This document shows positions 23,160 through 34,917 of a DNA stretch of 64,000 nucleotides, piece after piece. Each line of letters starts with the position of its first letter. Position 1 is the stretch's first letter. A program made the position numbers and the translations under genes. Source of the stretch: Amyloporia xantha (Eukaryota > Basidiomycota > Agaricomycetes > Polyporales > Adustoporiaceae); contig JAYKKR010000015.1 of the NCBI GenBank assembly GCA_036971615.1, forward strand, positions 744,001 through 808,000, given 5' to 3'. The notes under the pieces are model-generated. The model did no database searches and had not been told where the DNA came from. It saw only the letters and a list, made by a program, of their open reading frames with translations.

Positions 23160-24400
23160 ATTAGTCATGCCCTACAACAATCAGATAAAGACCTTTCATA
23201 TTCCGCGCGTGTTATGTCGCGGCCATGAGAACGCATGTTGATGTCTTTGCAGGCGAGTTCTCTGCTCCAGTTAGCAGATGAGATATCTAAAAAAGGACAT
23301 TTCATGTGATCCGCAAAATGGACGTGCAAGTGGCATACCAGGTATCAAGAAATGCCAAGTGCGACCGCTCATAGCCAACGCACAGGCTGAGAGCCCGAAT
23401 ATCAGGATACAAATGAACAGGATCGGTAGGCCTACTACGTGTTTCTGAAACACGACGGTCAGGCATGTCTAGGGCAAGTTAAGTTGAATTGGGTATACCT
23501 TCGTAAAAATCCACATTCCACAGTAATGTAGTGTGCTTGACACAGTGCAAGGATATCCAGACGGGATTATCAAGCACGTCATCTGGGTTCGAGAGCCTTA
23601 TCGGAGATTGACGATATCCCTCGACATGAAGCCTTTCGTGATTTGGCGATAAAGACGGATACCATTCATGGGTATCCATGAGAAAGCTCCATTGCACGCG
23701 AGATGACTTCGCGAAGGAGAGCCCTGCACCTGTGAAAGTGTCCAGACAGGCCTCCCAGCCTATTACGGTCTAGAGGAGTTGGAAATTCAGCAGCTAGCAA
23801 AGAACATGGATATCAACGTACCCGAACGCATGGAAAGAAATCTGGGATAGCCAATCTGCCGTAAGCTAAAATGAAGATGACGGACCAAATAGAACATCTT
23901 CAACTTCACAAATAAGCGGATGAGTATAAATAGATCGTTTCGTTAGTATAGAAGCAGAGCCTATACCGGTGTAATTCGGCTGTAGCTTCGATATCTAGAC
24001 CATAATTATGTGAATATCAGTGTGGCAATCGGCACAAGCAAAGAGCACTAGTGACGGACGCCAACGAGTGAATCCTACCAGACAGATAAGGGCCGTTGGG
24101 AGACGATTCTTATCCACAGCTTCACAAGTCGCGAATGAGAGTATTGGTTAGTACATCGAGGTAGGAAGGAAATTGGTCAAACTTAAATATCACTATCAGT
24201 AAAGATACAATACAATAAAAGTACTGGCCGAAGAGGCTATGGCCGTTTGTCTAAGAAGGTACAAATGAACGCGCTCCTAAAGTGACCGCAATAGTCCAGA
24301 TGTTCGAACGCAATCCCATTGGGGCAGCTAGTAACTCGCGTGAATTATGACTAGACTCAAGCACCGCTGCCATCCGAGACCGGTGAGGGTGAACAACTTG
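23160..24400 (-). pseudogene. Uncharacterised multi-pass membrane protein, incomplete model
   Basis: Several minus-strand segments look coding but I cannot join them fully. About 23770-23530 encodes TVIGWEACLDTFTGAGLSFA, WSFLMDTHEWYPSLSPNHER and VWISLHCVKHTTLLWN. About 23490-23340 encodes a strongly hydrophobic segment (VVGLPILFICILIFGLSACA). A last segment begins DISSANWSRELACKD and stops near 23178. Upstream hydrophobic bits at 24240-24000 include YFYCIVSLLIVIFKF. Possible introns between them are only 40-46 nt with weak donors. No family is recognised. It may be a real gene with many short exons or a decayed one. Confidence 0.35.
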
Positions 24401-24825
24401 CCTTGATTATGGCGAACCTCACGTTCAACCAGAGAATCAGATATTGCGAGGACTGCAATATCCTACCTACAGTCATTGATATAACGTGCTCGAGCTGAGC
24501 GAAAAATCCAGCATCGAGTATGTAATTTGAGTTGGCAGTCCGAATGCTCTGGGAGCTCAGTGAGCCTCAGTCTGAGCCTGTCTGAGCGCTCGAGGCTCTG
24601 AGCTTGCTGTCCTCATCACGTGGTCGGCGCGCCTGTGGCTGAGAGCAGAGCCGGACGAGTCTTTGTCCCCAGGGCCTGAGACGGTGCTAGTTCGGCGCCG
24701 CTCATGAGACTTGTAACATTCATGTGTCTAGGTTACCGTCGCTTCCAGGCTCTTCCTTGTCGATGAAGTAATGGAATAGTATTAAAGGTCGACGTTGATG
24801 ATCCCCCAGGCCTTTCACGCATAGT

Positions 24826-26622
24826 ATGTCCTCTAAACTCACTTTCCAAGCTCTTCTCGTCGTCGAGCTGTTCTACCGGTCTCAGGTCGGTCTATGGGGA
24901 CTCGCTCATCAGGCATTCAGCGAAAATGATGTATTCTCAAAGGAGGAATACTCTCCTAACATAGGGCTGAAACCCTGGCAGCACGCTAAGGGTGAGGACG
25001 GTGGCCGCTGCAGTCGCTGTCAGTCTGCTGCGCATATCCCCCGGGCTGCCTCGTGTAGGGCAGATGATCAGAGCTATGTATTGCCACGCTCACTCGACGA
25101 GGCGTACAGCCCAGCCCTTGCCACTATATGCGAGGTATATGAAGAGGAAGAGGATACGGGTGCCGAGGTGAACACGCCGTCTGATCTTTTGCAGACACAA
25201 CTTGACAACCCACAGATTCATAGCCAGTATGGCCGACCCGACATGTGTGACATTCTGGTAAGTTTCATAGATAGTTGCGATATCTTTCAGACTGACTAAC
25301 GGTCACCTAGACTCCCGAAACACATACGAATCAGTGGGTCTGTGAACCTGAGGAGCTAAGCGAGAGGAATGTGAGGCGACTTACCCCTATAATCAGATGA
25401 AAATCCTGATAAATTCTTTCAAGGATGTCCTCCTTAGACTTCAGCTTGACCGCCGTAGCTTGATTATCGACTCACCGTGTCCTGACTTAGCTCCCCACAT
25501 TGTCATTACACCACCTGATGTCGACGATGCGTGGGATCTATATTGGGCAGCATGGTCCAACAGAATAGGCATCCAGGACTCCCAGTTCTTACTGGTACCT
25601 ACCTTGGATGATAGTCCCAGTCCGCTAGCGTCCTTTCCACCACATCCTGATCTAGAGCGGAAACTTCCTTGCGACAAACAACTGTTGCCAGAACCCACCG
25701 CGTCTAGCGATTATCAGAATGATCTTTTCTGCTCTGAGCCCCGAAGAGTTTGCAGTCTATCAAGGCTCCGCGAACAGGTACGTGAAATTGTCGTCACACG
25801 AGCAGATGTAGGTTTACAACAGCAGACGAATTCTACATCGCAGGAGCGCGAGCTGGTCTATTTGGACAATGTAATCGTGGCTGTGAGACGTCGTTATTAT
25901 AAAGTTGCTGTCAGTCATCTGAAGTTTCCAGAACTTCTATATTGTGTTTACTGTATTAATTTGCGTCATAGGTCTTGGCAGCTAGCGCAGGGGCTTTGGC
26001 GTTTCGAGCTAGATGGGACAAGCCTGAGTTCATGCTAGCATTCGAGCGGCCGTTCCGATGGACTGATGCTGCCGAGGTATGCCCTAATCACATCATTCGA
26101 CTTCGCGCTCTAAAACACCGTACACAGCCCCTGTTGTCAATGTACAGTCAAACACTCGGCGCAACTATCATCGATTCCACAACACCGTGTACCACTCCCC
26201 ATATCATCATTCAAGAACCTCCGCCCGAGCAGTCCTGGGCGCTCTATCACAACACCATACCAAACCCGCAGGACGGGGGCCTCGGCTACTATCTCACGGT
26301 TCCTTCGCCCTTTGTAGACATCGTGAACCTCGAGCCCAATCCGTTTGAAAGCGAATATTCATGTGGCGAGGACATGCTGGAGGATGCTTCTTCACCTACG
26401 GTTGTAGCTAACAGCGAGGGATCACTGACACCAGGTACATGCGAATGTGACGCTGATCTCACGTCGTCTGCAGAGTACGCTGCTCTAGAGCGGGACGAGA
26501 CTCGGTGGGAGCCCCAGGCATGTTCCTCAGCCCTCTCTAAGTCGGAAGAATCGCCGCTGTCCGATTCTATGGCTGATTCCATACGACGCAGGAGGAGAAG
26601 ACGGTCTCCCTCCTTTCGATGA
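24826..26622 (+). CDS. Orphan protein with two tandem copies of an unknown domain (525 aa)
   Basis: Exons 24826-25257, 25311-25370, 25424-25909, 25972-26076 and 26128-26622, all phase 0. The protein carries two similar blocks. Block one is LLRLQLDRRSLIIDSPCP then PHIVITPPDVDDAWDLYWAA. Block two is LLSMYSQTLGATIIDSTT then PHIIIQEPPPEQSWALYHN. Both share the pattern LL, 9-10 residues, IIDS, P, PHI-I--P, W-LY. Each block is preceded by an intron at the same place, just before the LL, which supports an internal duplication. The C-terminus is acidic and then Arg-rich (SIRRRRRRRSPSF), possibly nuclear. The last intron is 51 nt with no in-frame stop. I recognise no known family. Confidence 0.68.
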
Positions 26623-29587
26623 CTGGTATCAGGAGATCGCCAGGCGGGCAGCATAGTTGTATCACCTATAACCATTAACCTGCATGTCTCGCTTCTCTGT
26701 GTCATCGATACCACACATTGTATATTGCCTGTATTCATCAATGTCGTACGGAAGTGTTGATCGCCTTGTATATCTATCATCGGTGGAAAGCGAGTACACC
26801 GGGGTCACTGAAACAGCATACACAGCCAAGCATCGCACGAGCTTGAGCTTCTGCGACAGGTTAGCGACAGGAGATTGCATTTCAGGCGAAGATCTTTGCC
26901 CAGTTTGCAAATTTGAAAATCACCCCTGAGCACCGCTGATAAAGTTGCCGTTTACAACTTGGAAGCCATCCTAGTGACATATCCGGCTGAATAGGAGAAT
27001 AGGCACTACGCCAAGCAGAAGCCTGCCCTGCGCGGGTCTTCAAATGCTGACCGTCCATATATTCCGTCTTCTCGTTCGAGTAGGAATTGCCGTGGGGTTG
27101 GATACAATCCCGCGGGTTTACTGGCATGCGGCCGCTCGGGACATAGAGGACCCCAACTCTCTCCGAATCGCCTTGGCTTGAGGTACCTCTGGATGAATAA
27201 AGGGTTTTATACGCTAGAAGGAGAATTAGCCTCGCCCAAGCAGCGTTGTCAGAACGTTCGGATCTAAAGGTGAAGTCAGCTGAGATGTGGACTACAAGTC
27301 CGCCCACCCCGCATCAGGCCTCGATATACCTGTATCGCGTCAGCGACTTGCAGCACTAACCGCAATGCCACGATCAAGACAGGCTAGCAGCTCACTTGAC
27401 CCAGAACATGCGCGACGTGAACTTTGCCTCAGGCTGTCGAATTTCCGATCTCATCGGGATGCAGCCATTGTTCGAGGACTTGGAGTGGATTCCTGATGCG
27501 CATAGCGCAGATCAGCGGCCATTCGCCGTGAACATGGGAAGAAGCGTAGGCAACGCTAGTGCACCCCCGCCGATGGTACTAAGGGACGACCCTGCGTGAT
27601 GTCGAAGTAAACGGGCGCGCATGACCAGAATCTTGGAAAGAAACCAAGAGATAATGAAGGGTACCCGAGCGGTAGTACGACGGAGCTTGCAGCAGTCACC
27701 TGGGTCTCTGAAGACGCCATACCGCACGTAGTCGTGTACATCGACGCACTCATCAGATCCACGAGATATTGCAGCTGCTGCCGCCGGAAAGTGGCAATCT
27801 TTCGAAATCGGGGCTGCGTGGGCGTCCTTTCCATTCTGAGCGAGACGATGATCCATGAGCCTGGGCCCTGGGACTTGGACGCGGGAAGGCCTTGATCTGT
27901 CGCGTCATCGCAGACATAATGGCATTTCAACATGCATACATAATGTATATTGAGAAGAAAGCAACATGACAGGAATCGACTGAGACGCTCAGGACGAACA
28001 AGGAGACTTACATACAGTTCTCAGCGACCAGAGTCTGAAACCACTTCGGCCGGACACAGGCGGGGAAAAGTCCTTCTGAAGCACAGAGGCCCCTGTCCTC
28101 GTGGGACGCGCCACCTGCCGCGAGCCTACTCCAGAACCCAGAGAATCAAGTACGCCTGTGCGCGTCCCCACGCACACGCTGTGAACGATGTGTGGTGTGA
28201 GATGCACATGTGAGGAACATGAGGTCCAAAAGTGTGGGGAACACAGGCTGCGGGTGGTCCCGGAACCGAGGGTAAGGAGTGGCTGCTATCGATGTTGAGC
28301 CGAGCACGGCTTCGCTTTGCGCCGTACGCGTAGGATTCCAGACAGAAGAAACTGGACTGCTATCTTTGTGGCGTTAACTCTGCTGGATGGTTGACCTGGA
28401 CCCGGCTACTAGCAGTGAAGCGGACTAATACAAGTTGCCGCGCCTCCATTTGCGGAGAAATGACAGAGTCTCCACAGTATATTGAGCATTGCCATGGATG
28501 TTGACTGCGGACAGTCACGATATTGCAAATTCGAATGAATGATCACGTATGGGGGAACCTGATGGTGGCGGCTAATTGCGCAGAAACTATTGCATGTGAG
28601 TGCAAGGTCCGAATCTGGCCCGAATAAGAAGAGAAGATGGGTTGTCGAGGGCCCTGATGATACTGCGTGAACTCATCCAACGCGGACCTCCGTATTCCGT
28701 ATTGTCGGGTTAAAAATGCAGAACACAGACGCTGACATACCTCAGATGCCGTCGGTTATGCAACATGAGTAACGGAAGGAAATTTTTGGGCGGTTGCGAC
28801 ATGGGAAGACGTACATGAGAGCATTCAGCCAACGTTTCGGTGACCAGACATGGCTTCCGAGGAAGCTGTGAGAGAGCGCTACAGGACCTCGAACGTGTGA
28901 TGCATCAGTGCGTCACCACTGCCAAAGGTAGAGCCGTGGGACAGACTGGGCATTTGCTGAGCAGCTGGACGATGTCCGAGGAGGAACGGCAGGAGAGAAT
29001 TCGGTCTAAAGCAAGAGGTGACCTCGGCAGTCCGTGCAGATAGGCAGCCAGGGGGGGCCTAGCGAGAGATGGATGGGTCAAATAAGTACTGACGGAGGTC
29101 GATCATGATCAGAAGACGCCCATCAGAACGAGAGTTTTGCTTCCGGAGAGACGAAAGGTCTTGAAAGGACTTGTCTACAAGTAAAAGAGTGAAAATATCT
29201 GCGCCCTGTCCCTGGTGGTGCGCAATGAACAAGGCCATCGTCGGGTTTGTCGGGACACGGTGATGGCGACGAGTCAAGAGAAAGGTTGTGCGATCCCGAA
29301 ATGGATTGAGATCAGACCCAAGGCGGGCCGAAAGCCGGCGGGGAGGGGTGATTACTGCAATAAGGGGGGCGCCAATCAATTTATTCATTGCTAGGCTATT
29401 TCCCAGAATTGAATTCTTCGCCTTCGGTCGGCCCCTTGAAATCTCGCTCGTCTTCTCGCCATCACCCGGCAGGCCACAGGCCTATTTTACTTCCACCACT
29501 TACAAGACGCTAACCCCGTCTCTTCCTTCCGTTCCTTCACAAGGCCCTCTCTCCTCCTCCCCACCCCCCTTCCCTCCACGCCCTCTA
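26623..29587. other. Three-kilobase region without a supported gene
   Basis: Open frames of 60-140 codons occur on both strands (for instance minus 26882-27307 and 27556-27933) but show no motif, no conserved splice chain and no repeat. The last 150 bases are pyrimidine-rich and look like the leader of the ACT-domain gene. Small, fast-evolving genes could be hidden here. Confidence 0.3.
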
Positions 29588-31940
29588 ATGACCGACAGTG
29601 TCACTATCTCCCTCCTCCCAGTCTCTCTCGCTCTCGTCCATTTGCCCCGTTCCCGTTTGGAAACGCTCACACAGCACATTCTCCGTCAGATCATTCGACC
29701 GAACCCCATCTTCCTAAACGTCACATGCAATGAGATAGAACTCAGCTTGTTCGCAGAACACCATGCTCTTCAGGACTTCGAGAAAATAGCCAAGAAAGAT
29801 GCACGAAGGCTTAAGACGAGGAAGAAATCGCCTACTAACGACCAGCAGGAAGTGCAAGCGCACAGTAAACGCAGACGATCAAAGGATTGGGAGCCCATAG
29901 AGGTCTCGTCCGACAGATGGAATGCCCTGCAGATCGACTCCCACTCAGATCAGCTTGGTGAGTGCCTACACTTTCCGTTCACACTCGATACCGTGTCCTA
30001 ATGTACGTGCTTGGCAGACAACTCTGGTGCACGCGTGCGCGAGCTCTCCGCCCCACTTGCTGCTGCTGGTATCTCCATCCTGTATCAGTCTTCGTACATG
30101 AGCGACTTCATCTTTGTGAGTATTTCGAACAATCTGGCCTCTTTCTTGAAACCTTTTTTGCGTTATCTTACACGTAATGCGCTTATGCGTCTGACTTCCT
30201 GCCTTCTTATCTCCGTCGGTTGCAGACATGCGCAGGACCGCTCGTCACTCGCGTTGTTCCTTGATTCATAAATATCTCGCCTCCGGAGAACACCCCGAAT
30301 CATTGCGTCATATTTTCATCCGGCGTTTTGCTTACGGCTACTGCTTCTATTAGGTAAAATCGTCCCGCCTGTCGCAAGTGATGTCCCTGCTTGCCTCTGC
30401 CGGATTTGACCTATACTCCTCCGATCCGAACAATTTCACTGCGCAAGTGTCCACATTCACATCCCCCCTCCTCTCGCCCACGACAGACGACAACTCTTCC
30501 ATTCACCTCCTGGACCTCAATTCCCTCTCCTCGCCCAGCAATCAACGCGTCGACCCCGAGGGCGGCGCGGTGTTCACCCGTTCCAGGAGCAGCACGAATG
30601 GCACGAGCAGCTCGTCCAGCAGCCGGGGGGCGTCCATTCCCCCACATCTGCAGATGTCGAACCCCCACGACTTCGCAACAGACCCCGACTCTTCTTCATC
30701 AGCTGATGAAGGGGCCTGTGAGGATCTGAAGACGCCGGCGCTTCCCTTGCGGCCTGCAATGAGCCGCTCGCAGTCGCATTCGCCATCTGGTTGCGACGTG
30801 AGCTTGCTGGTGCCCGATCTCACGTATGTTGGGCTGGCGGATGACAACGTGGACACGTGGAGCCTCAAGATCGTGAAGCTGGTTGCGTTTCCCGAGCTCA
30901 TTCTAGATCGAAGCGGTAGGAGCGTGGGCGTGAACGGACGCCCTCGAACGTCGTCCGCCGCGACGGGCTTCCGCTCTGCCTCTGCTCAGTCGCTGTATGC
31001 TGAGCCGTCGCCGGCCCTGGATACTGCGTTCGCATCCACTGACTCGACGAAGCCGTGCTCATTACGTATCGTCACGGATGGTAGTGAAGGCGAGAGTGGG
31101 AGCGGAAGCGACACCACCACGCGCGTGGGCCCTGACTCGCCGAAAGAAGACCCTGCCCTGTTCGACAGCTCTGAGTCGCCCCTGTACGACGTTGCGGACA
31201 GCAGGCCATGGCACGATGATCTTGACGCAGACGCAGACTCGAGCGACGAGGAGTCGGACGGTGCGTCTGACGAGGAGGACGGTACTTCCGAGCGATCTTT
31301 GCCCGATGCAAGCGCATTTCGACCGTCGCTAGCGCACCATGATACGGCGGACACTCTGCGACCCACCGATGTCCCCGATGACGCGCACCCAGACAGTCGC
31401 GCGCGTTCGGCGTCTGTGTCGTCGGCGTCTTCCTGTGCGAGCGCCTCCCCGCCTCCGCTGGTCCCTTTCTTCTCCTTCACGCGTACGGCTGAGGGCTCGT
31501 CACTCACGGCGCCCGTGTCGCTCCTGGCTGCACTATTCCCCCCGAGCGAGCGACACATGGTCATATGCAGCGACGAGCTAGACATCCTGGATTCACGTTC
31601 TGTGTCACCTACTGTAGATGTAGAAGACGACGAGGATACGGAAGACGACGACGACCTAGAAAGGGAAGCCCAAGGTCCCTTGCGCTGTTTGCAAATTGAC
31701 TTGCGCAAATTTGGATTGGGTAAGTCCACTTTCCTTCCCATCCTGTCATTGTCTTCTGGACGTTTGGCACTAACGGGCTCCCTTTGTAACACAGATAAAC
31801 ATGGCCTCGTGAACCGCTTCTCGCGGACTCTGGAAGAAAATGGCATAAACCACATGTACAACTCCACGTACAAAACGGCAAATCTGCTTGTCGATAAAGC
31901 CCATGCGACTCGTGCGCAGGCTTTGCTGCGATCTTGCTGA
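29588..31940 (+). CDS. ACT-domain protein of the CASTOR (GATSL) type, probable amino-acid sensor (659 aa)
   Basis: Exons 29588-29957, 30018-30115, 30354-31719 and 31795-31940 give 1980 nt in one frame. The first ACT-like region spans exons 1-3: RWNALQIDSHSDQL, SGARVRELSAPLAAAGISIL, YQSSYMSDFIFVKSSRLSQV and LLASAGFDLYSSD. This matches the ACT_7/CASTOR pattern in which the side, apex and SxYxxDF-like strand form the effector pocket. A 400-residue Ser/Asp/Glu-rich disordered insert follows. A second ACT half closes the protein (LRKFGLDKHGLVNRFSRTL, GINHMYNSTYKTANLLVDK). Animal CASTOR1 binds arginine and regulates TORC1 through GATOR2. Whether this fungal relative binds arginine is inference. The first in-frame ATG was taken as start. 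Confidence 0.8.
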
Positions 31941-32965
31941 GTCCGCGATCCCCATCCTCTTTCTGCCCGGCCATTACTCCACTCGTCGACTCATTCCCAA
32001 GTCATCTCCCCTTATCACCCCATTCACCTCATTCACGACAAAATGGCATCCCTTGAATTGATCTGTAACGACATAGACTTAAGTCTATCTTTACTCACGA
32101 TGTTCTGCGACATGCCTACGTCTCGCCACGCCGGTACAACTCACTCCTATGGCCATCATAGTCTACTCACTTCTTACTTTTCCTTTGCTCCGTGCATCAG
32201 TCAGTCCCTGATCCCCAGTCTCCATCACGCGCCATCATCTTCTGCATTTTTATTGCTTTCCTTCCACGTTTCCGTCGGGTTTCTTGGTCGACATCATCAT
32301 GCATGTTCACGCTCGGTTTACACGGTCCAGTACATTTGGATATCCGGACCCTTTCGCGCCCCTCCCCTCATACCACTCTCCACACCGCCCCTCTCACATC
32401 ACTTGCCCGCCTGACCCAGCTGACCCAAGAACACAATACCCCATACTGACTGCGACTGACCTTGTACTGCCTACGCCTTGTATTCGTAGAGTCCAGTGCT
32501 CCTAGCCGGTGTATCTGATAGCATAGGGATGTGCAAATAACAGTTTAGTCGATACCATGGCTTCTGACCGGTCTCGAGACGCGGCTTCTAGCAGCTGGGC
32601 TAGTGCCAAGTGGATTAGCGAAGTGAATCTCTATCTCTAGCGTGATCCTTCCATGCTAGAGATCTGCCAGTTCTTGAGTCCGGAATTCTCTCGAGATCCC
32701 CCTTGGCTTGGCGTTGCAGTCCGGTCGGACTATAGTGCTGGAAGGCTTTTTCCGACACCTCGATCGAGCCACACGCGGATTGTTTATTGTGACCTTATTT
32801 CTCTTGCTTTTTCTACGGTAAATAGCTGTGTAATCACCATTCGATGTCTACTTTAAGATGTACTCAGTCAATAAGTCGAAATCCGAAGTTTTATTTTTAA
32901 GCCGAAAAGAAATTGAAATAAGCGCCCAACATCGCAGAATACCGTATTTTTGCATACAAAGGCTC
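31941..32965. other. Intergenic region, 3' flank of the ACT-domain gene and transposon border
   Basis: Pyrimidine-rich sequence without a supported gene, followed from about 32880 by AT-rich sequence belonging to the transposon remnant. One copy of the 16-bp word TTGAAATAAGCGCCCA lies at 32913-32928. Confidence 0.35.
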
Positions 32966-34051
32966 TCAGATACATCTACGAGACTTCTCGCGAGATTCCT
33001 GCGCTTTCATTGCATCAATAACCTCCTTTTCCGTCCCAACTCTCCGATGTGACTTATATAAGCGCGTTGCAAAAGCTGCTTGTTGCGCGTTCAGTCCCTT
33101 GCTGAAACTTCGTTAGGGGGGTTCCTCGGACTCGCAAATACATTGAACGTACCGGTAGGCATCCATATACCTCCACGCTTTGCGAAAGAACCGTCGGATT
33201 GTAACGGTGTCTGCCATATCAAGACACTGCGGCACGAGCTGCTTTGCAGACTTGAACCGCCCATCAGCTGCAGCGCGATACCCTGCTCCAATACTTTAGT
33301 CCAACAATGTATCATTCGTGATGAAGAATTGAGAGACGTACGGTACTTTGCAAAACCCCACAGCATCTCGATCGGATTGAGTTCACAGTGAAACCGCGGC
33401 AGAAACAGGCAGACATGGCCGTGCTCCTCAATGAAGTGCTGAATCATAGGCTTCTCATTTGCGAAATCATCCTGTAGTGTGAGGACACGATGCATGCAGC
33501 ACCAGTCATTCTGAGGCTCATCAATCACTGGTGCATTAGCTTCCTCGAGGTCTGCTTCGCTAATCTCCTCTTCCTGTCCTGCAAGCTCTGCTAACGCAAC
33601 GCGGCGTGCAGCGTCCTTTTTGGCTTGAGACTTTCGGCATTGCTGGCACTTACCGACAACCTTTTTCTCTCCCCCAACAGTTCTTGTGCAGAGTACCTGC
33701 CATACCGAAGTCCTCTCCAGCAAAACAACCCTCATACCCTTCGCAACACCGCGAAGATTAATGTCCGGATGATCTTCAGGATATAGTAGTCATCGGAGGA
33801 TGATTCCACAGTATCTGCGGAGAATTTCTTGGTGCTGACTTTGTGAAGAGCTTTGGCACGAGTGGACTTTCTTGTCGGACGAGCCATATCATTGACCGTA
33901 GATCCTCATCCTCATTGCCTGCACGCTACGGTTGTATTATTGATATCTACTAGTACATACTAGCACTAGTGCTGTATCCTAGGCACTGCGCAGTCCACGC
34001 AACGCTATTTGAAAAAAAAAATATGCCAGAATAATTTGAAATAAGCGCCCA
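32913..34051 (-). mobile_element. Internally deleted DDE-type DNA transposon remnant
   Basis: The region between two direct copies of TTGAAATAAGCGCCCA (32913-32928 and 34036-34051) contains a minus-strand transposase gene. Both copies are in the same orientation, which is unusual for terminal inverted repeats. The borders are therefore provisional. Confidence 0.5.
32966..33888 (-). pseudogene. DDE superfamily transposase, N-terminal and catalytic middle deleted
   Basis: The minus strand starts with a transposase-like N-terminus at 33888 (MARPTRKSTRAKALHKVS). It passes quickly into the conserved C-terminal half: LLERTSVWQVL, VGKCQQCRKSQAKKDAARR, WCCMHRVLTLQDDFANEKP and HVCLFLPRFHCELNPIEMLW. 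Two introns can be read (33283-33341 and 33102-33152), leading to YRAAADGRFKSAKQLVPQCL, IRRFFRKAWRYMDAYR and a stop at 32966. This is the DDE endonuclease family common in agaricomycetes. The region that should carry the first catalytic Asp residues is missing, and the N-terminal frame runs into a stop before the C-terminal frame begins. The copy is not expected to be active on its own. The 3' end is well preserved, which suggests a fairly recent deletion derivative. Confidence 0.72.
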
Positions 34052-34379
34052 TTTTCTGAAAACGTCAGAAATGACGTATTTTGGCCTATTTCTCTCCTAA
34101 ATTTTCGCCGGAACCCATCATCTCTTCTAGATTGTCTTCCACAGAGGTGTCGTCTTTTTGCTGCCTGCACCGTAGCTCGGAGCTTCCTACGCACGTTCAT
34201 GAATGGGAATGCCGAGGCGTTCTTCGTATGTCGCGAGAGGAGATGCGTTTGCCGGTGGACCCTATTGCTCGGCACAAGCTCGCAACGTAAGAGCTATAAC
34301 CTACATATGTGAGGTGCCCTCCGGATCCGTCGTGTGACCATTGCTTATCCTCAGCCTCTTCACATGATGATTGTAAGTC

Positions 34380-34535
34380 TAAGGCCCTGATCGGTAACTC
34401 CGCTTGGTCTCGCTTGGTCTCGGTCCCACAGCCAAAATACGCTCTAGCGCCCGGCTCCGGAGCTTGCCGATCCGCCTCGGTCTCGTATTTTGGCTGTGGG
34501 ACCGAGACCAAGCGAGGTTACCGATCAGGGCCTAA
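34380..34535. mobile_element. 150-bp foldback MITE, PIF/Harbinger (Tourist)-like, with TAA target duplication
   Basis: The element spans 34383-34532. Its ends are GGCCCTGATCGGTAAC and GTTACCGATCAGGGCC, a perfect 16-bp inverted pair. Homology continues inward for about 50 bp per arm (CGCTTGGTCTCGGTCCCACA, then GCCAAAATAC), leaving a centre of about 45 bp. It is flanked by TAA at 34380-34382 and at 34533-34535. The left arm carries an extra tandem copy of CGCTTGGTCT. Short size, no coding capacity, GG-starting ends and a 3-bp TAA duplication fit PIF/Harbinger-derived MITEs. The family assignment is inference. Confidence 0.75.
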
Positions 34536-34917
34536 GGGTCCACGAGAACAGCACCTAAAGGACTTTGGGGTTGAAGCGCATTTCATTGGAAAACTTCTGC
34601 CAGAAAGAAGTCAGCTGCAATCTTTTGGTGACAAGCTTTCTACAATCGCAGCTATTGGATATATTTGTAAATGTACCCTCTGGAAACATTCTTGGCGAGA
34701 AGTACCGTCCGATGACAACAGGCCACAAGGTCCGACACTCTACATGTACCTACGAGTATGGAGGATAAAATCTTCGATTTAACAAAAAAAGTCAACAGGC
34801 CACAAATGTAAACGTGACGAAAATCCGAGACGCACAGAACGAAGTTTACAAAAGAGTGAAGGAAACCCCATTATCACTGATCATGAAAAGGGGACAGCCA
34901 TTTGTCCAATTAGTGTA

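Noticed and set aside
26882..27933. Two minus-strand frames of about 125-140 codons
   Set aside because: They cannot be linked by plausible splice sites and contain no family motif.
30986..31873. 295-codon open frame on the minus strand
   Set aside because: It lies exactly opposite the Ser/Asp-rich third exon of the ACT-domain gene and is Ser/Arg-rich for that reason. No domain and no start context.
32913..34051. The 16-bp direct repeats considered as LTRs of a retrotransposon
   Set aside because: They are far too short, there is no primer-binding site or reverse transcriptase, and the enclosed gene is a DDE DNA transposase.
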